A DNA stretch of 64,000 nucleotides from Pseudoscleropodium purum (taxonomy: Eukaryota; Streptophyta; Bryopsida; Hypnales; Brachytheciaceae). Both the position numbers and the translations under genes were made by a program. Shown here piece after piece: positions 23,761-34,658 of this stretch. The stretch's first letter is position 1; every line of letters begins with the position of its first letter. A model generated the notes under the pieces. It was not told the DNA's origin. It saw nothing but the letters and a program-made list of their open reading frames with translations, and did no database searches. The stretch is taken from assembly GCA_963969395.1 (NCBI GenBank), contig OZ017796.1:42522243-42586242 (forward strand). The letters run 5' to 3'.

Positions 23761-26700
23761 CAATTTTAAACCTTAAGAATACCTTAAGTTAAGTCATTGA
23801 AATCTTATCCATGAGAAAAAAAATGGAAGATAATACTAACCATGAGGTTGTTGTGGAAATACATATTAAAGCTAGTTATTCCTTGTTATTTTATATACAA
23901 AAGACTTTTTAATCATATTGTTAATAGTGAACATCTATTCAATAAATTTAGTGTTCACATAGTAGTTTTAATGATTTTCAATTAAATAATAAATAATGTA
24001 TAAGAGATTTTTTTATTTATATTGAGGAACAATGAATCAACATTCATTTGTTCATTATATAGAAACAATTGTCATTTTAGCACTTTTACTGCCTAAAATT
24101 ATATGAATATAATGTATTCTAAAGTGATGCAATTATAATATTGATTTCAATGGTAACTTGGTATTAACACCATGACTTTTAATTCAAATTTATCAATTAA
24201 ATGTAAAAACATTAAAACTATCAATCAATAAGTGGTTAGAGACTTTTGTGATCTAACACACGTACCAACATGAATGTGGATAGTGCTTTACATCCTTGAT
24301 GACTTCTTATGCAATTAGATTTATGATCATTATAAAAAATTTGGAAAAAAATCCTTAATTAAAATACAAAATACATCACAATTTAAAAAAATTCTTATAT
24401 ACAAATGAATCAAAATCATGTTGTATAGAAGACTTTAAGAAATACATTATATAGGATATATTTAAGTTTTTAATATAAATCATTATTGTTTATTGAGTCA
24501 TTTTCTAAAATGCAATTTATTCTTATCCCATTTTTCTAGAACAACGTCCTTCTATTAATCCCTAAAGTATTGTTGTGTTTTAAGGTTCAAAATTGCTTCA
24601 AATTACTAGTTTCCAAAGCAAAGCTAAAACCTTCATTTTTAAAATTATTTTGATGAATTTAAGAATATGACCTTTTAATTAACTTTAACAATTTCCTCCT
24701 CCTACAATTTCAAAGTGAAAATGCCCATCAATTGCAAGATACCAATGCTTAAATTTTAATAATCCTTAAACTTTAATAATACATTTTTTCTATTTGTTCC
24801 TAAAATTTTATTTTGTGCTTCAACATTTTTAGTAAAATATTTATGTGTCTAAGAACTTTTACATTTCTACAAGATGTTGGTATATAAGTTGAATTCTTTT
24901 AGCCAAATATAATTTTACTATTATCATTAAAGACTTCATTATTGGAAGAAGGTAGAGATTGAAAAAATAAACTAAATTGTTAGCAACTTTGACTTAAAAC
25001 TGTAAAATGTCAATCCCATTGGCAAAAATATTTTAGTAAAGAAGATTTACTGTATTTTTTTGGCATTCATTAAAAAAATTGAGGTAAGAAAAATTCAAAG
25101 TAATTTTTATCTACATTACTTGCAAAATAAAATTGCTCAAAACTATCATCTTGTTGATCAATATTGAATGTTTTTTTGTTTTTTTTACATACACATGTAT
25201 TTTCTACTATAATGCAAACTTATTTGTTTTCAACACTTTATTTATAAAATTATTCAATCTTATATTTATGATTATTGTTGTATTTTAATTTGTGTATTTC
25301 AGTCTTTATTAATGTCACTGTCTTATATCAATGTTCAAATATGATGCATCAAAGTACTCTATAGAACAATGCAATTCCTAAAAATATTATGTACTATTAA
25401 TGATTAAATTTCAAATGAATAAATTCAATATTTACAATTATTGGAGAATTTCCAAAATTATTATGTGTATTTGAGTCTAAAATTCCACTACAATATAGAG
25501 TATCAAATGAAAACTTGAAAATTTTGCAAAAATAAATTATATTTCCTATTACCATAGTAAATAGTGACACATGCTATGCACTATTAAGACCTGAATTCTA
25601 TCAAATAATAAAATTTAAACTTTTTTAGTTGTGGAGTTTTATTTGAAAGTAGATTGAAACAGAATGATCAAGGGGCACTTCACATATGGGCCGACCAAGT
25701 CGAGAGGCCATGGGAGTTCATGGCCAAACTTTGGGCGAGAATTCAAAGAAATGGATAATTAATGGCAATAAATGGTAAAATTAGACAAACTCTTGACTAG
25801 AATTTGGGTCCCCACAAAGTGGTGACCCAAACTTTGGTCGAGAGTCCGTCGCAAGGCCATTGCCACATAGGAGCTTGGGCTTCTATGTAGGTAGTTTGGA
25901 GGGTGACCTTGTGTGAAGGGTTGAGAGCCCAAAGTTGGGGTTTTCTGAAATCTGATTGGTGGAGGCTGACGAGTTTTTGACCTTTAGCCCAAGTGTAAAG
26001 CAACCCTAACATCTTTAAGAAAATTGCCTCGTTGGTTATATATGAATTTTTTTAACAACCAATATTTTATATTGATGTTTTGAAATCCAAAATAGCTTCA
26101 AAATACTTGTACCAAAAGCAAGGCTAAAATCTTCATTTGTATTTATTTGTTAACAGATTTAACTATAGGATCCTATAGTTAATCTTGAAGCGCCCTGATG
26201 TCCATATTCTAGATAATGAACAAAATGCTTCCAAGTGTTGTATAATCTAGCAAAGATTTTATTCAACCAATCTTATACTCAAATCTTGAAGAGAAAACCT
26301 TCTTTAATGACCAATTTCTTGAAATTGCATTAAATCATATTTCTATAAAAAGATATAAGCCCAAATGTGCAAAAAATCAAAAAAGGATTGGGGCATTTAG
26401 GGGGTAATTAACTTTTTCAAGTACATCCTTCCAAAATTTTAGAGTAAAGATTCCCATGAACTGCCTATGCAATGTGCTTGAAGTTCAAAAAATAGTTTTA
26501 AGAAAAATTCTTTTGGAAGGTGAAGTTTTGTTTTTTAACATTTTCAGGAAAAACATGTACTGTCTATAACTTGAGCAATTATGTCCATATGTAGGAAAAT
26601 GGTTTTAGATTACATGAAAAAATTTAACCAAAAGACTGTAGTATTCATCTTTAGAAAATTTATTAAATAGAAGGTTGTACTAGATGAAAGAAAAATCTGA

Positions 26701-27731
26701 TTTGCTATTAGTAAATTTTACAAAAAATTGAGAATTGTAAATCTAAATGGTGAGAATGTTCCCCTTAGCAACATACATCCTATTTTTTTTAAATTATTTT
26801 AAATTTTAGTTTAATAAATTATTTTATTTGTTTTTTCTATCTTCGTTGCTTGCTAAGTACAAATCCTCATAACTTTCATTTCATTATTCATAATTGAGTG
26901 GTTCAAATGTTTTTGAGTAGTTATTAATCTACCCTATTGAACAAAAGAAATCATTATTTTTTTTAAATGTATGTTTAGCTACCCGCTTTGACATTTGGAA
27001 AAAACAAAAATTTATAACTTCCACAATATTTATTGGAAAGACATGAAATAAAGCTTGTTATGTATATTAACCCTAAAACTTTGGGTTGGTCACTATGGAA
27101 ATCATCATTTTTGGTATTATGAGAATCACTTGCTTAAAAAAATACCAAGAATACTTATTGGAGGTCAAAGTATTATATAAGTCCTCTTTTTCACACAAAT
27201 TTCCAAGGTTGAATATTTGTACTTCTACTTTACATAATAATTTTTTTTGCCATCCATTGGACACTTTTAGGCCACCTATCATTACAAGGTTTGGATGATT
27301 TGCATCCACCCTAAAAATTTCATGCAAACATTTCAAATTATGAAGTCAAGAGAGATTGCACAAATTCTCAAAAAGTCAAAAATAGTTTGTTTTGTCTATT
27401 AGAAGTTAAAATATTTTATGAAAATTGATATTTCAAACATTCCAAACATAATATAGATTATAAACATGTACTACACCTCTAAGCATTACTAATATTATTC
27501 TATTTACAAACTGGTATAAATTAAATGTCTTTTTTGTAGAATAGCGGCACATGTCAAAGTTGGATTTTGTTGAATCCTATGGAAATTAGTTGAATGTTGG
27601 CAACAAAGTGCTATGTGTGTATGGTAAATACTTGTCATTTGCTCAAAGTCATGAAGCCTTAGGATGGGTACACCCTAAGTTGCACCCAACCTAAAACTAC
27701 CACCATCACTTTCCATACATCTCCAAAATTA
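23761..27731. other. AT-rich intergenic DNA
   Basis: No gene supported. A less AT-rich patch at ~25,670-26,010 has no intact frame with recognisable motifs. Ends resembling the TTAA element family appear at ~26,394 and ~27,066 (TTAACCCTAAAAC), suggesting one more badly decayed copy. Confidence 0.4.
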
Positions 27732-28385
27732 ATATGTACATATGTCAAAGAAACGATTTTAGAACATCTACCAATAGATCCTTCGACACTTTTGCATACG
27801 GTATCCAAATATCACATTCTTTGATGTGTTGGAACTCCTCCTTTCACTTGCCAACAAGAAAACATGAAAATTTGACCATTCTAATAATAGTAACTGGGCA
27901 TAGTAGCAGTCACAAAACATGTCGGTTGTGGAAGAAGGCAAGGCAAGGTACCCCTCAAAACTTTTTATGATTTTACTTTTGTTGCCTGTTTTGTGTTGTG
28001 ATTGGTGTGAATTTAGGGGAAAAAACACTCCATAATTTTGATTCAATTCTCAGAGTCGAAATCGATATGTACATATGTCGAAGAAATGATTTTTGAACAT
28101 CTACCAAACGATCCTCACCACTTTTGCATACAATATCCAAATATCATGTTCTTTGGTGCGTTGGAACCTCCTTTCACTTGCCAACAAGAAAACATGAAAT
28201 ATTTGACCATTCCAATAATAGTAACTAGGCACAGTGGCAGTTGCAAAACATGTCGGTTGCAGAAGAAAGCAAGGTACCCTTCAAAACTTTCTATGATTTT
28301 ACTTTGCTGCCCTGATTCATGCCGTGACTGGCGCGGACTCAGGGGGAAAAACACTCAATAATTTGGGTTCAATTCTCGGAGCCTA
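27732..28385. repeat. 333-bp tandem duplication (two units)
   Basis: The phrase ATATGTACATATGTC starts at 27,732 and again at 28,065. The similarity continues to TTCAATTCTC near 28,050 and 28,375. Units differ by scattered substitutions and small gaps. Open frames on both strands are shared but shift between units, so no protein is proposed. Confidence 0.7.
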
Positions 28386-28744
28386 GCTTGGGAAGCTGTT
28401 GCAGCAAGCAAGCAAGCAAACACTCATGTTGTAATAAGATGAAGGTGTCCTTTGGAAAATAAAAAGTTGATGGAATCCCTGGTGGAACTGTTTTTGGCTT
28501 GCGCACTTTATTGCATAGAAAACCAAAACCTCCATACAATGATCTAAAAGTGACAAATCATGGCACTTATATCTGCATGAAAAAACAAACCCACCTCTCC
28601 TTCGCTAAAAGTGTAACTTATTATCAGGATCTTATCTTTATGTAAATTTACATCCCATAAAAGCAAAATCAGAAATAGTCAACTTTCAACCCCAGGCAAC
28701 CTAGAATTTCAGGGGCCAGGGAGGATTGACCCCTGTATTGCCCC

Positions 28745-29420
28745 GTGTTTTTCACCGTAGAAAACACTGAAATTCTTTATTTGCCACATATGGCAAAATT
28801 TGCAAATTCTGAATTCACATTTGCAACCAGAGATCTCAAATTAGCTAGGGGGCATGATGAAATACAAAATTTAAGCGGCATAAAACGGGGGGCAATTTTG
28901 GCATTTATCCTCCCTAACTGAATTTCAAGCTGGGGTGGAATGCAAAGCTTTTTATTTTATTTTTTATGAGGTGTCACAGTGGCAATATAAAATATTATAA
29001 TAGTGCTCCAAATTTCAACATTCATCCACATATTGAATAGAAAATATCATAGTAGCACATATTGCATGTCTATAATTCTATTTTCATCCACAATTTGGTG
29101 ATTTCATTCAAGGTTTTTCTTTTAAAATTGGAGTTTTGTGACAAAAAAAAACTTCACATTTTGTTACCATTTTCTAGCCAAATTTTTATTTTTTGGTGCA
29201 ATTTGGCATCAAAAATCCCCCCCCAAGAGAAGCCCTACTAAAATGACTCCCTTGCTTGTCCCTTAGAGAAAATACTGAATTTTTTAATTTATTGCATATG
29301 ATAAAATTTGGAAATTTGGAATTCATATTTGCAATAAGAAGCTCGAAATTATGTTGGGGAGGTGTAGAAGAGGAATTAATCAAGCACAAAATAGTGGGTC
29401 CTTTTTTTTTACATACACCC
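28745..29420. repeat. Diverged direct duplication of ~180 bp, ~510 bp apart
   Basis: 28,745-28,930 and 29,255-29,420 share AGAAAA[C/T]ACTGAA, ATATG[G/A][C/T]AAAATTTG and GAATTCA[C/T]ATTTGCAA. No coding potential. Confidence 0.5.
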
Positions 29421-29479
29421 CTGGAATGACTTGGAGGGACAATTAAAGGGGTCAGTTCACACCGACCCAATTGCATTCA

Positions 29480-30205
29480 GAGGGTCGGTTCAGTTCAATA
29501 TCCTGTGGGTCACAAAAATAGTGTGGGCTGGAAATATCAGTTGTTCAACACCCAAACATCATTCTCTTAGTTCTGACTCAGTGTGAATTTCTTATGTACC
29601 CATAAAAAGTATCAATGGAAACTTTGGTGCCAAAAAAAATTAATAATAATTGTGAACAGTGGTTTTCACAATAATTGATTGCCGACATCTGATTGGGTAG
29701 CAGAAAACTGAAAAGCCTTCTATCCATAATTTATTTTTGATCAAAAATGACGTGCAGGTTTCGAAATCTTCAATTTGTAGAAGATGTATTCATAATTGTA
29801 GATGTATTTTGGAAGTTAAAAGAGGAAGTGGGACGTTGTTAGTTTGTTGCACTTGGTGTTGTACTTTTGTTTACCGGTACCAAAGTGCACTTAGTCACTT
29901 AATGTCATATTGAGTAATCACTAAAGATTTCAATGATACGTTTCCCTATCAAAAACCAAAGAGTGAGTGGGAGTGTGTTTTGTTCTTTATATTTATCATT
30001 ACTCTTTTGGAATCATAAATTATGTAATTTGGATTCACAAGATAGTTGTGTAAGACACCATTTACATGTCAAGCTACACCTTCCTCACAATTCATAATAC
30101 ATGACATCACACTTTGGACAAGACACAAACTAATCCTAAAGATCGCAATTTTTTACACATTTTCTTGTAAAAAAATAATCCGAGAGTTGTACTTTTGGCT
30201 ATATA
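29480..30205. other. AT-rich intergenic DNA
   Basis: No gene, RNA or repeat recognised. Confidence 0.35.
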
Positions 30206-31138
30206 TTAACCCCTAAAGTTCCTTGACTATGTTTTCGACAAAAACACTTCAATACTGCCATATCTTATACAAGTTTCAAAATTTAGAAAAAAAATATTTT
30301 TGGAGATATGTACATGTAGGCTCTTTGTAGTACACTGTTTTGAAAAGATGTAGTAAAAATTTCAAAAATTTCCATTGTGTAGATTGCAAGATATCAACAT
30401 TTGAAGTGACAAAAATCATTTTTTTGTCCTTGCAAAAAACTCGGCAACTAAACTTCACAAGGTCACATTTGTATGAAAAAATGTTCAAAATGATTGCAAC
30501 TCTTTGGATTCATTCTTCAAGGCATGTTGGATACATGCTTGAAAATTTTTAGATCATTTGAATTGTACAACATATAGGAAAAAATAGTAAGTAGAAAGAT
30601 GTAGAGAATGGTTCAAAATACTAAATTATTAACAATTTATTTATGGAAACAAGAAATGCCAATCCCAATGGTTGGAATGTTGTAATAAACAATCTTCACC
30701 TAATGTTTTTATTTTTTCTCCAAAATATTGAAAATTGAGTTCAATAAATAAAGGACTTCAAAGTTTATTTTGAGGTAGAGAATCCATAACTACTTGCAAA
30801 CTAAAGCACTTCATAACTTTTGACTCATTGATCACAATGGAATGATTCAAAGCTTTTAATGTATATATAAATCTAAAAAAACAATTTCAAAATTTTTTTT
30901 TCAAATTTTTTTTTTCCAGATCTGCCCAGACTGCTCAAGTTGAGAAACAAACTACATATTAGGCTATAACTTTTGACTCATAATTTCAAATGTCCTGAAA
31001 TTTAGTGCTCATACAAGATATTCCTTGTCCACACCTTCTATCAAAATTTGGGCCCAAAACATGGAAATCTCTAGTCACATGCACCTACCAAAAATTTCCA
31101 TGTTGCCAAAAAACGCAGTTTGGTCCTTCAGAGGTTAA
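30206..31138 (-). mobile_element. TTAA-flanked MITE-like element, copy 3 (933 bp), inverted
   Basis: TTAA is at 30,206-30,209 and at 31,135-31,138. Its left end, TTAACCCCTAAAGTTCC, is the same as the right end of copy 2 read backwards. Internal matches to copy 2 include the block around AGCTTTTAATG and a shared remnant frame at 30,276-30,488. Confidence 0.65.
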
Positions 31139-32640
31139 TAATGTTGTCACTTAACACAAAGACAACACTAAAGGTTTTGACTTGAGATATATTTTCTAGA
31201 AAATATTCCAAATAGATTATTACACTCTTAGTGTTGATATCATAAGAAAATAAGAAAATAAAAAATTCTTGGTTTTAAAATGTTATGTACTTATTTTCTT
31301 ATTAGGTTTGTATTCTGTAAAACTAATGAACAATCTTCTTATCACTTCATTATAGAACATTATGACATAAATGTAACCAAAAATCATTTAAATAAGCCAT
31401 TAATTGGATTTATCATCAAACTAATTTACTTTTTGTGGTTTTGTGGTGGCAATTAAAATGAGATTTCAATTTTTCTCAACACATACTAAAGCTTTGTTAC
31501 TCTTCACTCTACAACTAGTGTAATGAAATTTTTGTCTTTGGAGACTTAGGTGACAAAAGAGAAATAAATTCTATTCAAAATTTTCAAGTAAAAACAAAAT
31601 TATGAGGTGTTGATTCCTTACTAAAACATTAGTAGTAGTAGTAATAAAGTTTGATAAAAATCTAAAGATTTGACTCTCAATTGTAGTATTCTAATTGCTA
31701 AATAAATATGCATGTGAAAGAACTCTTCAATTCTCAAGGGCCAAGGTACTTATTTATTCAAGTACTTATTATGATTACTTTAAGCCACAAAATATTGAAT
31801 ATTTATTAGAAATGCCTATATCTTCTTCAAAGTCAAATATTTGAAAGCATTAAAGGAAAATAATTGAATTACATTGAGGATGAAAAGACATTTATGAAGG
31901 ATGCCAAAAGAGGGCTTCAAATATACAGCTTCAAAATTGCATGTTTCAAATGATCCGAAGGACTACTTAATTGTACTTTATATTTGTGAATATAAGAATA
32001 TCTAAATATCATCATATCATTAAGTTATAGTTAAGCGAGTTTTGACCCAAAGGTTGTTATTGGAAATCCTTAATTACAATATATATAAATACAAAATTGA
32101 ACCAATGCAAATATTTAAATTGATGCTTGTTTCTTGTGTTCATTTTGAGTAAATTTAGATAAAATTTTATAAGGTTTGATTTTACAACAATGTTGTAATT
32201 AGAAATAGTCACCTAGTGTAAAGTGATTTTTGCATTAGGTTTGCAATAAAGAATAGATACCTAATATAAAGTACCTTCGATGGGCCATAACAACCTACAA
32301 ATTTTTTTTAATGAAAATATTGGTTACCTTCCATATATAAACATTTCTATTGAATTTTTTCAATATAGAAATGTACCAATAGGTGAAAATTTGTAAGTAT
32401 GTGAGAAAATTTGAGAATGTTGTCACATAATGATTCTTATGCTTGGAATTTATGGTTGTAGACTTTGTAGGCACTACACTTAAATTTTACTTAGTATAAT
32501 ATTATAAAACAATCTCCAAGGTTTAGAATTATACTCTTGAAGCTAAGAACATTGGTTCAAAGTAATGAATCATTTTTTATATGAGCCAAGGGATTATATC
32601 ACCTCATCTTTTGAAAAAAATATTCTTTTCTAGAAACTTG
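31139..32640. other. AT-rich intergenic DNA
   Basis: No gene, RNA or repeat recognised. Confidence 0.35.
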
Positions 32641-32654
32641 GAGGCACTCTTGGC

Positions 32655-33195
32655 ATGTAGATAAGACCCTTCTACAACAAATGAATAGGAACCTTTTGCA
32701 ACATCTGAATATATGAGTGAATAGGTGAATGAGACATTTCTAAAATAGATGAATGAGACCTTTCTATAATATGTAATATGACCCTTCAATAGTGGTGAAT
32801 GGGACCCTATCTATAACATGTGAATAGGGCCCTTCTATAATAGATGAATGCTAGACCTTTCTGTAACAAGTAAATGATCCCCTTATAAAACTTGGTGAAT
32901 AAGACCTTTTCATAATTGATGAATAAGTCCATTGTATAAGAAGTGAGTGAGACTTTTTTACAATGAATAAATGAGACTTTTTTACAACAAGTGAATGAGA
33001 CTTCTTTATAACAAGTGAATGAGACTTTTTTTTATAACAAGTGAATGAGACTTCTTTATAACAAGTGAATGAGACTTCTTTAGAACAGGTGAATGAGCTT
33101 CCTTTTAAGTAGGTGAATGAGATTCTTTTTCAATAGTTAAATGGCATTCTTTTTCAACAAGGGGAATGAGATTCTCTTCCAATAGGTGAAACCTG
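32655..33195. repeat. ~24-bp tandem array, about 20 degenerate units
   Basis: Units of 24-27 bp of the form GTGAATGAGACTTCTTTATA then ACAA. The most alike units lie at 32,940-33,090, while outer units are more diverged, as expected if the array grew in its centre. It ends shortly before the composition change at ~33.4 kb. Confidence 0.75.
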
Positions 33196-33399
33196 CTATG
33201 AGTGCCCATAAGTCTCACATCTACCTCACCTAGGTTTACTCCACTGTCATACCCAATAGTCAATAGTCAATCCCAAATAGAATTATTTAAGGTTGTAAAA
33301 GGATAGTTTGACAAATGATTTTAGGAAGAAAGTACTTTGCAAGATTGTTTTTCTTCACATACAAAAAGTAAATCCCCCTTAACTCAAGAAAATAATTCC

Positions 33400-34658
33400 C
33401 TCTACATTCCCGGATCTATTTTTAGAAACATTTTTTGTCCAACCAGGTGAGGTACAGTTCACAAAAAGTAACTCACTCGATTGTAAATAGTGCGCTTCCA
33501 GTAATGGTAAAGGCCAAGCATACGCTTCCTCCCAATCCGGCCTCAACCGACGAACGCGGGCGACGTGGGAAACGTCCGTCCCGCCCGGAGCCGACGTCCG
33601 TCGACGCGGCCTCGACGACAACTCTGGACGGAACCGTCGTCGTGGTCAGTCCCCCTCTCTCCTGGAGCCCCACTGCCCCACCCAGCCATCATGCGGGTGG
33701 TTGCTGAGGAATTGCAGCAAAGCACCAAGCCCAGCCAAAGGGAGCAGTCTTGTCAATCCCAGCTGCATCCATTCAAGCTTACGACGACAGGCAGACCGCC
33801 AGCCAGCCAGCCAAGCCCAGCCAGCGTCGACAGAACCCGTCTTATTACCTCCAAGCCAGCCATCCATCACAGCCTTTCCTGCAACTCTGTGCTTGGCTTG
33901 CTTTCATAACTCTGGCTCCCTCCTGCCATTCCTTACACTTGCAGTTCCAGGTGCAGTTGCAGTTGCAGTTGCAGGCACTCCTCGAATATTAGCCTAGCTG
34001 GTCGTGGAGAGGAGGCAGACGAAGTTAAGGTCCCGGTTTCGGTGCGTGTCTCTTGTGCACGCTCGTTCATCATTGTCGTCGCTTCGTTTGCTTGGAACAG
34101 TCTCGAGGGAATTTGGACTGTGCGTATTCTCGCAGCCTTTGAAGGCGTTTGTGAAGCTCCCAACGTTGCCGAATTTGGTTGGGTTTTGATTTGGAAGGGC
34201 GATTTCGAGTTTAGTAGTAGTTGGGATCGATTCTGTTTTTTTGAGTAGCAGGGAGTTTGCGTTTGGGGGCGATGGTTGGGCGGAATGGCGATGAAATGAG
34301 AGCGCAATTCTCGTTCGCGGATTGAGGGGTTGCGTGATCGTCGTTCGTTTTCTTTAAAAAAATTTAGCATTTTTTTATTGATTTTGTTTTTTGGAGGTGG
34401 TGGTGGTGTACTTTAGTTCTGTTCCGAAACGTGTCGGAGCTTGAGGTTGCGGACTTTGTACGTGACACTTGGAGGTTGTGAGTGGTCGGAGCGGCGGCTG
34501 TCGGTGAAATTCTTGGTGTAGTCGACTTTTGTTGGAGGAGATGAATGTTCTTTTCTTAGAGCCTTGAATGCGGGCGACAGACAGGAATTTGTGAAGTGTA
34601 ATTGTGAGGGGAAGTGGTGAGAAAGGAATTGGAAGAGTTGGGTTGGCATTGGGTTCCG
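33400..34658 (+). promoter_or_regulatory. GC-rich, CpG-containing upstream/5' UTR region of the 34.7-kb gene
   Basis: Base composition changes sharply here, from the AT-rich repeat field to GC-rich, CpG-containing DNA. Open frames occur on both strands, but they overlap one another, have no recognisable domain and are typical of GC-rich non-coding DNA. I read the segment as promoter plus 5' UTR. A short upstream ORF of 17 codons starts with the ATG at 34,271 and could damp translation. No TATA box stands out, so the transcription start is not fixed. Confidence 0.4.

Noticed and set aside
27768..28361. Possible small protein encoded by the 333-bp duplicated unit
   Set aside because: The two units keep different frames and have no shared conserved frame, so coding constraint is not supported.
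28360..28385. tRNA T-loop-like sequence GGTTCAATTCTCGG
   Set aside because: No matching acceptor stem, D-arm or anticodon arm around it; the A-box-like word ~140 bp upstream is too far for a tRNA or an ordinary SINE.
1..33400. LTR retrotransposon (Copia/Gypsy) insertions
   Set aside because: No reverse transcriptase, integrase or protease motif and no long identical terminal repeats could be seen; the repeats found are of other kinds.
33435..34370. Several open frames on both strands in the GC-rich region before 34.6 kb
   Set aside because: They overlap in many frames, show no domain and have the base bias of GC-rich non-coding DNA.
34614..34658. Fifteen-codon upstream extension of the 879-aa gene starting at GTG
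   Set aside because: Nuclear plant genes start at ATG with rare exceptions; the first in-frame ATG is at 34,659.
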